From Cyrtodaria siliqua (Eukaryota > Mollusca > Bivalvia > Adapedonta > Hiatellidae), in contig JAWPHD010001337.1 in the NCBI GenBank assembly GCA_037043455.1, positions 268,417-332,416 on the forward strand: a DNA stretch of 64,000 bases, given 5' to 3'. The notes beneath the pieces were generated by a model. That model worked only from the letters and a program-made list of their open reading frames with translations, ran no database searches and had not been told where the DNA came from. Both the position numbers and the translations under genes were made by a program. The first letter of the stretch is position 1, and each line of letters begins with the position of its first letter. Shown here piece after piece: positions 25,831 through 37,300 of the stretch.

Positions 25831-26454
25831 TAGACGGTAAAATTAAACATCTTATTACCCGGAAGCTTAACACAAGGGCTCGATTATCTTGATAGTGTCC
25901 TTCTTTGGTTTCTGCAGATACAGGCTCTAGTAAGTTGCGACATTTAGTGTCGTTCACGTTTTATCAAAAGCAATTACCATCTAACCCCGTCTGATCCTAA
26001 AAGAGATATTGTCAAATGGACACCAATGAAGCATATGCAAATGGCATCATCTGTTTCAGTCAGGACAAATATCGATCGAAGATGATGTCAGTTCCTTGCC
26101 TCTGTTTAAGGATATTTGATAATATATATTTGTAAAGGGTTATTTATGCCTCCGTTTAGGCGTAGGGATATATGTGCTTCTGATAAGAGATAAAGCCCAA
26201 CACGCGATGACCTATCACACCCAGAATACTCAAGAAGCTGGTTGCCTCAATACCACATACACTTCCACTTCACTTTTTTGGTGCTAAAGATGCTGAAAGT
26301 TGTGTATTTCGTTGCTTTTTATCATTTACGTATTCTACTGTTGCACTGGCTTCCGCCAATTAACTAAATACTTGCTTTTTGACTTTCTAGGCTTTTGCTT
26401 TTATATCGTTGTGATCATCTTTATGTTTTACTTATATCGCCTAGTTTATTAGAG

Positions 26455-26640
26455 GATAAAGTCTGGCGGGATTTCTTTAAATGTACTGTCCCGTTTAAAT
26501 GCGTGACAGTAGGGTAAGTGTGAGGTTTGTTGCACTCTAGAACCGGGTTTAAATCCCCAGCTGACTTTTTGCCACTGACATTTCAAAGGCGGTAGCACTA
26601 TTGTCAAACCTTTATGTTTGTGATGTCAGACAGTACGGCC
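26455..26640 (+). repeat. Dispersed hairpin-bearing repeat copy
   Basis: Contains CTGTCCCGTTTAAATGCGTGACAG, TGCACTCTAGAACCGGG and GGCGGTAGCACTATTGTCAA, matching the copies at 2.5 and 6.4 kb. Confidence 0.65.
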
Positions 26641-28085
26641 TGTGTTTGTTATAGTTAGGCGGTACAACCTGTGTTTGTTATAACTGAGCGGTACAGTCTA
26701 TGTTATAGCCGGGCGGTTCAGCCAGTGGTTGCTATAGTTGGACGGTACGGCCTGTGTTTGTTATAGTTGGACGGAAGGGTCTGTGTTTGTTATAGTTTGG
26801 CGGTACAACCTGTAGTTGTTATAGCTGAGCGGTATTGGTTATTATGTTATAGCTGAGTAGTGTGAAGGAGAGCAGTACAACATGTGTTTGTTTTAGTTAA
26901 CAGTACAGACTTTGTGTTATAGTTTGACGGTACGGCCTATGTTGGTTATAGTTGGGCGGTACAACCTGTGTCTGTTATTGCTGAACGGTTCAGTTTGTGC
27001 TTGTTATAGCTGGGTGGTACAGTTTGTGGTTGTTAATGACGGGCGGTACATCCTGAGTTGTTAAAGTTGGATGGTACAGTCTGTGGTTGTTACAGTTGTA
27101 CAGTACAGCCGGTGTGTGTTATAAAATAATATGAAAGGAGAAATCTGGAAATCGTCGAATACGATAAATACAAAACATATTGCAGTCTGGGTTTGATCGA
27201 GACAGTTCATGAACGGTAGTGAAAAGTGCTTGCTACTGTTCACGCCCTCCAGCCCCGGGTTCAGCAGAACTCAATATGTAAAAATGCCTATAGTACAGAA
27301 AAATTGAGACATCCTGAAGATGGTATGCATATGGCGGTGAACATGGAACCTTCAATGAGGTGTTTTCACACCATTCCATGGCCAGCGGCGTATGGTCCCA
27401 GTTTCTAACAAAACGCTTTGCCCTAAACGAGAAAACAATGGGCGAAATAAACAAAATGGAATTCAGCCGGGAGCAGAGGCTCTGAAGCCTGCGTATATCA
27501 GGTTACAGTCAAAAGACTAAATTAACAAGCAGGCAAATATCCTAAGGGTGATTAAACAATACTAAGAACCTATAAAGGCTGGAGTAGTGGAATCACCAAT
27601 TCGAAATTCAAGTAGGAAACCAAACGTATTTGAGAATGTACCACCGATATCTGTAAATATCGGGCTCAGCGATCACTCTGTGTTTGAGTGGTACAGCATT
27701 GCCTGTGGTTGTTGTTACAGTAAGGCAGTAAAATATGTGGCTGTTGGGCGGCACAGCTTCTGTTTGTATTGTTGGGTAGTACAGGGTGAGGTGTTTATAG
27801 TTGCGTGGTACAGCCCGTGTTTGTTATAGTTGGGCGGTACAGCTTATGCTTTTATTGTTGTGTAGTACAGGGTGAGGTGCTTATAGTTGTGTGGTACAGC
27901 CCGTGTTTGTTATAGTTAGGCGGTACAGTTTATGTTTTTATTGTTGGGTAATACCGGGTGAGGTGTTTATAGTTTGGTGGTACAGCCCGTGTTTGATATA
28001 GTTGGGCGGTACGGCTTGCGGTTGTTATATAATGTCGATACAGCCTGAGGTTGTTATTTCGATGCAGCCTGTGGATGTTAAAGCT
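26630..28085 (+). repeat. Degenerate minisatellite upstream of the host gene
   Basis: Two blocks (26,630-27,130 and 27,680-28,085) of roughly 27-33-bp units with consensus near GGCGGTACAGCCTGTGTTTGTTATAGTT. They are separated by about 550 bp without repeats. They sit directly upstream of the LU-TSP1-C1q gene, but a regulatory role is only a guess. Confidence 0.8.
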
Positions 28086-28140
28086 GGGAACACAATCAAT
28101 TAACGTCTCTGTAGTGTACCCCTGTATGATTACGAAACAC

Positions 28141-28284
28141 TCTAAGGTACTAGTTAGTAAGTTTAACATTTATTTTTAACATTTCAGGTATTTTTCTTAT
28201 GCTTGCTGTAACTCTAAGCTACTAGTTAGTAAGTTTAAATGTTATTTTTAACATTTCAGGTATCTGTCTTATGCTTGCTGTAGT
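28141..28284 (+). repeat. 72-bp tandem duplication of a splice acceptor and start codon
   Basis: Two adjacent 72-bp copies each contain ACTAGTTAGTAAGTTTAA, a TTTAACATTTCAG acceptor and ATGCTTGCTGTA. The downstream copy is the real first coding exon. The upstream ATG (28,199) reads only eight codons before a stop. Confidence 0.85.
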
Positions 28285-28313
28285 ACTTTGGGTTTGCCTG
28301 ACGCCTACTGCAG
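28271..28313 (+). CDS. Exon 1: signal peptide
   Basis: ATG followed by a hydrophobic stretch (LAVVLWVCLTPTA), ending in a GTAAAT donor in phase 1. An acceptor (TTTCAG) at 28,259 suggests the exon begins in 5'UTR sequence at 28,260. Confidence 0.75.
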
Positions 28314-31300
28314 GTAAATATATCATAAATCTTTTGAATACTGTAGTTTAAATTATGTGTAATTAAATAAAGTCTCTTTACACTGCGAAGTAAAGGAATG
28401 TGTAAAAGATTACAATAATGTCCACAGCAAAACAGTAACGGTTATTGTTTGAACGGCCAGTAATGACACAGTATAATCGCAATATATATGTTTATATGTT
28501 TAAAGCATTTCGATAGAAAATAAAAACAAAAATCAACCAAAAACATGCATTTAAAACAATAACAAGGGGAAAATAGTAGCAAACTATGTGTTAACACAAA
28601 CTTACAAGTAGATACAAGAAACAACACCGGTTTGATAGTATATAGTTTAAAAAAAAACACAAATCAGAAATTTACATGTATGACAACTTTTTAAAACTGT
28701 GTGAAAAAAGTTGAAACATGGTGATTTGTATTACTCTTATTTTTTTTATATATTATCTTAGAAAGCTTGGAGTGTTTAACGTGTACAAATGTTCTCAACG
28801 TATCCGACTGTCGAACTTTCTCCACGTGTCAACCTGATGAGGTAAGATACGCACATACATATATATGTATTCTTCAGATACTACGAGAGGCCATGTTTAA
28901 TATAAAACTAGAGGCAATTAATTCATACAACGCAGCAAAACAAAAACACAATTTTTTGACAAAATCATGGAAAACATAAATGTTAAAGGGACAATCAGCA
29001 AATCTTAAAATATTGAAGTATTTATCTCACGAGAAGCTTTAGCCTTAATGTAATGCTGGATATATGACATAGCCACAATAGGTGGTGCACGCTTCCAGAG
29101 CATTAATTCAGTAAAGCTTATTTTATAATATACCTTCATAAAAAATATAATACATCACACTAGTTCTACAAAATAACACAATCAGGTAGACTAGTTCTAC
29201 ACAGGTGGGTGACGTCGTTAGGAACAGTCAAACATGGATTAAGAGACTGCTCAGGGGGGAAAGACCAAAAGTGGTGTCTTAATACAGGTGATATCTTAAA
29301 ACAGGGTCTAACAGTGTTCGATTTTTTATGAAATATTAAGAGAAATACATGTACATGTATTAAAATGAATGCTTTACGTTGTAGGTATCTTGTATTATTT
29401 CATATATATGGGGTATCTTGTAAAGGAATAATAAACACTTATGCAACTAAAACAACTTTAATTCATGTTTTAATTTAAGTGTATATGAAATATAAACATG
29501 TGAAATAGATCATGAAATAGATAGTCAAACACAAAATTAGCATAATCACTAGTAGCCAGCATTTCACAGTTTGATCATAAAGAGTGTTTCACACAACACA
29601 GATAAAAGCACAGATAATAGCACACGAAAACAGTTTGTTATTCTGCAATTAACTTGCTTAAAGCATTTTATGCCATTGTATTTTTAAAAAAAATAATCTC
29701 ATTGGAAGAATGTGTTTGCATGATTTTAATTATCTCTAACACCTTTCATTAATTACAACTTGACCAACATTCACTTCTTAAAAAACTGATTGATTGTGGT
29801 CTGCTTAGTGGTAATATCCGCACGTGAATAGTACATCAGATCATGCAGATCCATGATAGAGTCAAACACCTTACACTGTCCACACTGAAGTGCATACTCC
29901 TTCCGTTTGTCTAAGCAAAGACACTTGATCACAGGAAATTTCCTCCGCATCATCCTTATCACAGTCATCCTCATTCTCATTACCATCCTCACAAGCGTTT
30001 ATCTCTGTCAAGATGTCATCAGTGGGCTTATTCCAGTTAATCTGATCTGTGTTACATGTAGCAACATTGCAGTCCAATGACACAATATTTGCGAATTCAT
30101 ACCCGAACAGATTCATGGACAATCTTAGAACCGCCAAGGGCACTTCATCGGTCCATTACTGTTAACACATGTTGAAGCAGCTGACAATTGCGGTATTTTA
30201 ATTTCATTGTTTGAATGATACCATGGTCCATGGGTTGTGACAAACAGGTTGTGTTCGGCGGGAGGAACACAAGTTTCACGTTGCTGAGTTCCCCAGTGGG
30301 ATGACTAGGAGCATTATCCAGGAACAAAAAAATACGACGCTTCTGTCTTCCCATTTGTCGGTCTACCTTTTGAAACAACTCTGTCATAAGAAATGAAGTC
30401 ATCCATGCTTTCTTGTTGTTACGATAAATCACTGGTAGACTTCCAGGTTTGACTTTGCTGAAGCACCGCGCGTTTGCCGACTTGCCGATTATTAACGGCT
30501 GAAGTTTTTCCCCTGTCATACTCGCGCATAGAGAGACAGTGATACGCTCCTAAGATCGCTTCCCACTAGCACAGTCTTCACCTTTCACATGGAAGTTCTT
30601 TTTTGTAGTATCCCGAAAGAAAAGACCGGTTTCATCCATGTTGAATATGTCACTGGGATTGTATCCTTCACACAGTGTAGAAAGTTTAGATATCCAATCT
30701 TCCGCGGTTACTTTACTCACATCTCCGCGTTCCCTAGTCATAGATCCGAACACTAAATTATGCCTCTTAAGGAAAGCATCTAACCGTCCTTTTGAGGCCT
30801 TAAATGTCTCAATGTTAAGATATTTCGCGAATTTCAATGCCTGCAGCTAAATCAAAGGCCCAGACACTGGCATGCGTCTTGACGTAGCATCTTGGAACCA
30901 AGTCCAACATCGATAATTTATGTCCTCGTACCCCGTTGCGTAACGGGTACATTTTCTGTCACCACACGCATTGTTCTCAAAATCCTTTAAAACCTCCGGT
31001 TTTCGTTTTAATATGTTATGAATTTGTGTTTTACCGACACCTAACTCGTCTGCTATTTTACGCGCACTTTTCGATTTACTAATTTCAATCACATTAATCC
31101 GCTCGCTTAACGTTAACACTTTACGCTTCGACATGATTTCAATAACTTTATTTATTGTAATAAGCTGAACGAACGAAAAAGTTTTATTTATCCTCGCCTT
31201 TGGCAACTAGGCCTTTTGGCGAGCTTTTCAGAAGAAGGTTATGCAGAGTAGAGTCCGGTCCAGGAGTAAGTGCCACATCCCTCGTCCAAAGAAGTTTACT

Positions 31301-34300
31301 GTAGAACTGCAGCAGTAGAGTTGATAGTGAAGAGGTCCAACGTATATATTCTGTAGAAGATTATTGTCTCGAAGAAGATTAATTGCAGCATTTGAAGATT
31401 GTGGCCAATCGGAATGCCTGCAGAAATGTGACTACGTCAATCAGATTGCCGGCTCGAAGTCGTATTAGCCAATCAAGAAATGGATGATTTGAAGCTTTCC
31501 AAGAAGGTAAATCCGGGAGCAACAGAGTGGGCGTTTGTATGTTCTCCGGAACCCCTGCAAGTCTTTAGGTTCTATACAATAGCCTTGTAGCGTCGAAGCG
31601 TCGCCCAATCTGTGTAGGCTCCACATCCATCGTCGGTGCCCGTGATGTTGCCGTAGGTTCTCCTTGCCACTTGCGGGAGCTTGCAGTGACAAGTAGCATC
31701 TCGGCGACGGTAGTTTTCAGTAGATGTTTATTTCTCGCCCCTCTTTAGGACCACGTTAAAAATATCGTTGGTAAAAAACATATATACAGCATAATATGTT
31801 TCCGCAGCGTGGCTTCAGATTCTCACCATAACCACGTTGGGGAGATTCCAGACAGCGGCACGTGTTGCGGGGTCACCTTGCTCCAGACGGCCGCAACACG
31901 TCCTGCCTGTTCGAGGTTCTGAACTGGAATGAAATAACTTTATTTATTGTAATCAGCTGTTAAAAATAGCGAGTAAATATATTACCGTTGCCATCACGTG
32001 ATATAAACAAATTATTATGTTATCCAATCACTGCGTCGTATAAATATAACTTCATCAATAATATCGAGGGCACTTGACAGTATTGACCAATCCCATCTCC
32101 GTATAAAACTAAACTTATGAAAATTTCAACCATTCAATATAACGCTCCCAATCATCGATGTTTTCCAAGGTGATAATTGGTATTGCAACTTATTAATTGG
32201 TACTTATATTTGATATCTCTTACAGGGGGATTATTACAAAGGCTAATTAGGTTATTGTTGAATTTATGTTTGATCTCGTTTGAATAACGGTCGATGGTCG
32301 CGTTAGGCAGGTGGTCACTTAATACAGTATCAATTAATAGCAAAACTCGTCGGGGAAATTCAAAGTGTTACTGCGCTTATGGCAGGTGGACGCTTAAACG
32401 AGGTGGTCGGATGACCAGGTTTGACTGTATTTGTATTCCATTGTCTGAATGGATATTGCTGATATTTTTTATAATAGAGTCAATTATCATTTGTTGAGTC
32501 ATTTCACGCCAGAATTAGTATTATACAAGTACGAGAAGCCAGGAAGGAATTATATCCCATAATGCAACAGGAGAAACACAAAGGAAACAATGTCAAAATG
32601 GTCAGAGACAAACTATACGTGAACGGGCACGAATATAAGCCAGCAGCAGCAACCGGACATAACTAGGGAGGTCACGAGGAGCACCTCGACATTATATCGT
32701 GGAATGTAAATGGACTTTGCAGAAAATTAGCTGACACTGATTTTATTGAATTTATAAAACACTATGACATCATAATTTTTTCAGAAACTTGGTTAAATAA
32801 AAATAACATCTTAAATTTAGAGATACAAGGATTCGTTTGTGATCACATATTTGGAAATAAATCACCAAATGTTAGAAAAGGACGATATAGTGGTGGAATA
32901 TCGATTTATTACAAAGACAGATTAAAAGGAAAAATAACAATTATTGAAAAAAATCAGTGTGGCATTATGTGGGTTAAATTATCGCATGATTTGTTTGCAT
33001 TTGATTATGATGTATATTTATGTAACATGTATATTTTACCAACAAACTCCAACGTTTTAAATAATGAAGAAATTGATTTTTTCGAACAACTTGAAATAGG
33101 TATTGAAAAATATAGTAATCAAGGTAAAATTTTCACAATGGGTGACTTCAATAGTAGAACATCGAATTTACCTGATCTTCTCGATTTTGACCGATATTTA
33201 GAAGATGACGACTCGATAGTAAACACGGAAAACATTCCTCCACGAGTAAATAAAGATCACGTGATCGACATGAATGGGCGTCGTTTACTTCAATTATGTC
33301 AAACGACTGGACTGATAATTGCAAATGGGCGTTTGTTTTCAGATAGTAATTTGGGAGAATTCACGTTTTGTTCCCATACAGGTGGTATGAGCACCGTAGA
33401 TTATCTATTACTTATTTTCTCAGATTGTAGTTGTATTTCAAACTTTAAGATATTAGATTTTAACGAATTTTCTGATCATGCGCCAGTATATACTTGTTTT
33501 AAAACAAAACTAGCACGAAATAATGCACCTGACCCCGACATAGTAAATGAACCGATGCAAAATAAAATCGTGTGGGACGAGTCCAAGATCAACTCGTTTA
33601 GAGACGTACTCATGAATAACAATGAGCGAATTCAAAGCATGCTCGACGATGTAAACATAAACAATAATCAAATCGACGACATAGTCAATTCGTTCACAAC
33701 TTACATGTATGATAGCGCATTCAGCGTATTTGGTAAATCTTATAAAAAACAAAATAAATCGGAGGAATCTGACTTTAATAATAAAGACTGGTTTAACGGA
33801 GAATGTTATCAAGCTAAACGCGATTTTAAAACAGCAAGAAATGCATTTGTAAAAGAAAAGAATGACGCAAACAAACATGTATTTATTTCAACGCGCTCTA
33901 TTTATAATCGCGTGAAACGGAAATCTAGAAACAAATATAAAATAAGTGAAGGCAAACGATTACAAGCTTTAGCGAAAAAACAACCTCGAAACTTTTGGAA
34001 ATCTTTAAAAAAGAAATATAAAAACAAATCAGCTGACGCAAAAAATCTAAATATCACAGATCTATTCGATCATTTTAAAAAAATGTTCGGAAACGCAAAC
34101 GAGTCAGAACAACAGCCTCCGGACATAGAAGGTACATTCGATCAAGAATTAGACGCGGAGATAACAGAAAAAGAACTACGAGCCGCGATTTTCCACCAGA
34201 AGAATCATAAATCTTGTGGATTGGATCATTTAAATAGCGAAATATTTCAATCATGTTATGATATAATCTCACCATTTCTATTAAAACTGTATAATCGTCT

Positions 34301-37300
34301 GTTAAATAACGGTGAATACCCTGTAACATGGGGCGAAGGAATTATCATTCCAGTCTTTAAAAATGGAAATAATGATGATGCAAACAATTATAGGGGAATC
34401 ACACTTATAAATGTATTGGGAAAAATATATTCTCAAATTTTACTTAATCGTGTAACTATATGGTCAGACAAATACGATAAGATATCGCAAAACCAGTTTG
34501 GATTTCAAAAGGGTAAATCTACTGTAGATTGTATATTTGTATTTTATTCTATTATTGCAAAGGTGTTAAGCTTAGGAAAAAAACTGTATTGTGCTTTCAT
34601 AGACTATGAAAAAGCATTCGATAGAATAGTCCGCTCACTTTTATGGCATAAGCTTCTAGCCCAAAATGTAAGTCTTAAAATTGTAAATGCCATTAAATCT
34701 ATGTACACTGTGGTAAAGTCATGTATACGATATAAGTCTGCTTTATCAGACTTTGTGGAATCACATATCGGAGTGAAACAAGGAGATCCGAGCTCTCCTT
34801 TGATGTTTATGATGTTTATAAACGATATTGTATCAAATGTTAACTCTGATTTAGAAGACATTTTTACGATAGATGATCTTAAAATATTCATGCTTCTTTA
34901 CGCGGACGATGCAGTAGTCTTTGCTTTATCTCCCGATACGTTACAGTCTATGTTGAACGATATACAATCATATTGTCATACATGGGGTCTGAAAATAAAT
35001 ACAGCAAAAACAAAAATAATGATCTTTGAAAAAGGTCGTCACACTACATATGAGTTCATACTAAATAATATAACATTAGAAGTAGTTAATTCCTTTAAAT
35101 ATCTTGGGATTCACTTTTTTAAAAACGGTAATTGGTTTAGAACGCAAAAAAGATTGGAACAACATGCTTCGTTTGCACTGCATAATCTTTTCTCTGTTTT
35201 TAACCGAATAGAATTACCCATTTCTGAGAAATGCAAGCTGTTTGACACTTTAGTGGTGTCTGTATTAAATTATAGTTCGGAAGTTTGGGGATCACACGAT
35301 GCAAAAGACGTCGAACTTATACATACGAAATTTTGCAGGAAGATTTTATCCGTAAAAAGGTCTACAAATCTTACAGGTTTATATGGTGAACTAGGTAGAG
35401 TTCCGCTCTATGTAAAGAGAAAACTAAATATGGTAAAGTATTGGATTAAATTATTGAAATTAGGAGATAACAGTATCTGTAAGAAAATATATAAATTACA
35501 AAAAAGCGACGCAGACAATAATATATCATATAACGGGTCAAATTGGGCATTCCAAATAAAATCGATATTGGAGACGTTAGGTATGACAAATATTTGGTTA
35601 CATCAATATGATATAGAACACATTAACTATGAACTCATCCAACAAAGAATATTAGACATATATCATCAAAGCTGGTATGCAAATATAAATAATTCTAACA
35701 GACTTGTTACTTACTGTCGTTTTAAGCACGATTTTAATTTGGAATATTATTTAGATATTGATATGGAGAAAAAATTTAGAATAGCTCTTTGCAGATTTAG
35801 ATTGTCTTCGCATAACCTCGCGATAGAAAGCGGAAGATATGAAAATATTCATAGGGATGAAAGAAAATGCCGATTTTGCAATATGAATTTTATTGAAAAC
35901 GAATACCACTTTTTGCTTGTTTGTCCAATTTATAGAGAATTAAGACATAAATATCTTAAACCTTATTATTGCCGATGGCCAAATTTGAACAAGTTTGATT
36001 CGCTTATGACATCAAAGTCAAAATGTACAGTTGTAAATTTAGCGAAATTTCTATTCTATGCTCTCAAATTAAGGAATAGTACATAAAGAAAATTTCCTGA
36101 TGTTAAATTCTTATTTTTCATTACAGCGATTTTGAAATAATGTGCTTCTCAGTAAATCTGATATAATGTAAATTGTATGTTTATTTGTTTAATATGGATA
36201 AGTGTTCATGTTCTCACTATCTTCATACTTTCATGTAATTGTGTAGGCTATAAACATGTGTTGTATGTTTAATTGCTGAATAAAGATATTGTATATTGTA
36301 TTGTATATGTAGTTGCCAAAAGGTGTTTTACCTTTACTATTACTGATAGAAAACTGTACGAGATATTTACAACGTGTTTAAATCCATAGTGTATCCGTAT
36401 AGTATCTAAAAGGTAAAGGCAATGGTGCAGATTTTATAACAGTCTTGCAATTTATTTCAGCAATGTTTTACCAAAACAACTAGTTTAGAAAAGCAGGTAG
36501 TCTTTAGCCTCGGGTGTCGATCTGCAGCGGTAAGTGTACATGTTGTTGTAATACTGTTGTTGTTAAACGTATTATAACTTCTTTACTTATACTGTATTGG
36601 CGTTGTAATGACGACCATATTTGTATTTGCCATTGTTTTATACTTCGTCTTGTTTTACTATGTTGAATTATAAACGAAGGAAATAAGCTAAATTCACAAA
36701 CTGTAGATATATTTTCATTTTAAGTTTACGTTTTCTGTTTGGTTGTCCTAAAAAACCTGATCTATGATTTTGCTTTTCCGATACAGATTTTTGATACGTG
36801 TATTTTGTAATTGTTTATTCTCTTTCTTGTTTCACTGTAGTTGTTTATAGTTTGAGAAGACTTGAACTATTCAGTTTGAGTTTCTCATACCAATCAGTTT
36901 TGTATTTAGCAATGTTTGGGATCAACAACTCAGTCGTCTATTTATGCCATTGTCGAGAGAGACATCACCGACCGGTCGGCATCAACAGAATGTGATCAGT
37001 GCTGCTCCGTGGAATTTTGCAACAGAAAACTGTGCAACCACGAGGTCGACGGTACGATATAAATATTCTGATAAAAACAGTTTATTATGAAACAAATGTT
37101 CTTGTATTTGATTGCATGTATTTCCGTTAAATTAAATGACACACTTTTGCCCAGACACCATATAAGATTAACAGTGAGCTAATGTAATAATAAATACTGA
37201 AAAGGTGATCAACAATCACAAACAAGAGATAAAATATAGATATAAAAATCGAACAGGAAAAGCAGCAGTCAAGGACGACAGACAACCACAAACACTCACA

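Larger units (their letters stand above)
29225..32427 (-). mobile_element. Tigger/pogo-type DNA transposon
   Basis: The left terminus CAGTCAAACATGG (29,225) is the inverse of the right terminus CCAGGTTTGACTG (ending at 32,427) with one mismatch. The right end is flanked by TA; the left has AA, probably a mutated TA. Subterminal motifs of the form GGTGGTCACTTAATACAG repeat at both ends. CAGTCAAACCT termini plus a CENP-B-like/DDE_1 transposase define the Tigger group of pogo elements. The element lies in intron 2 of the LU-TSP1-C1q gene, in antisense orientation, immediately before a LINE. Confidence 0.85.
32515..36310 (+). mobile_element. 5'-truncated LINE with intact ORF2
   Basis: The element starts inside the last codons of ORF1, carries a complete endonuclease/reverse transcriptase ORF2, a 220-bp 3' region and an AATAAA at about 36,274, and ends in TTGTA-rich repeats near 36,300. 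It begins about 90 bp after the Tigger right end and is in the same orientation as the host gene. The intact 1,140-codon frame points to a young insertion. The clade was not determined. Confidence 0.85.

Noticed and set aside
33510..33878. Minus-strand frames inside the LINE
   Set aside because: They are antisense shadows of the intact LINE ORF2.
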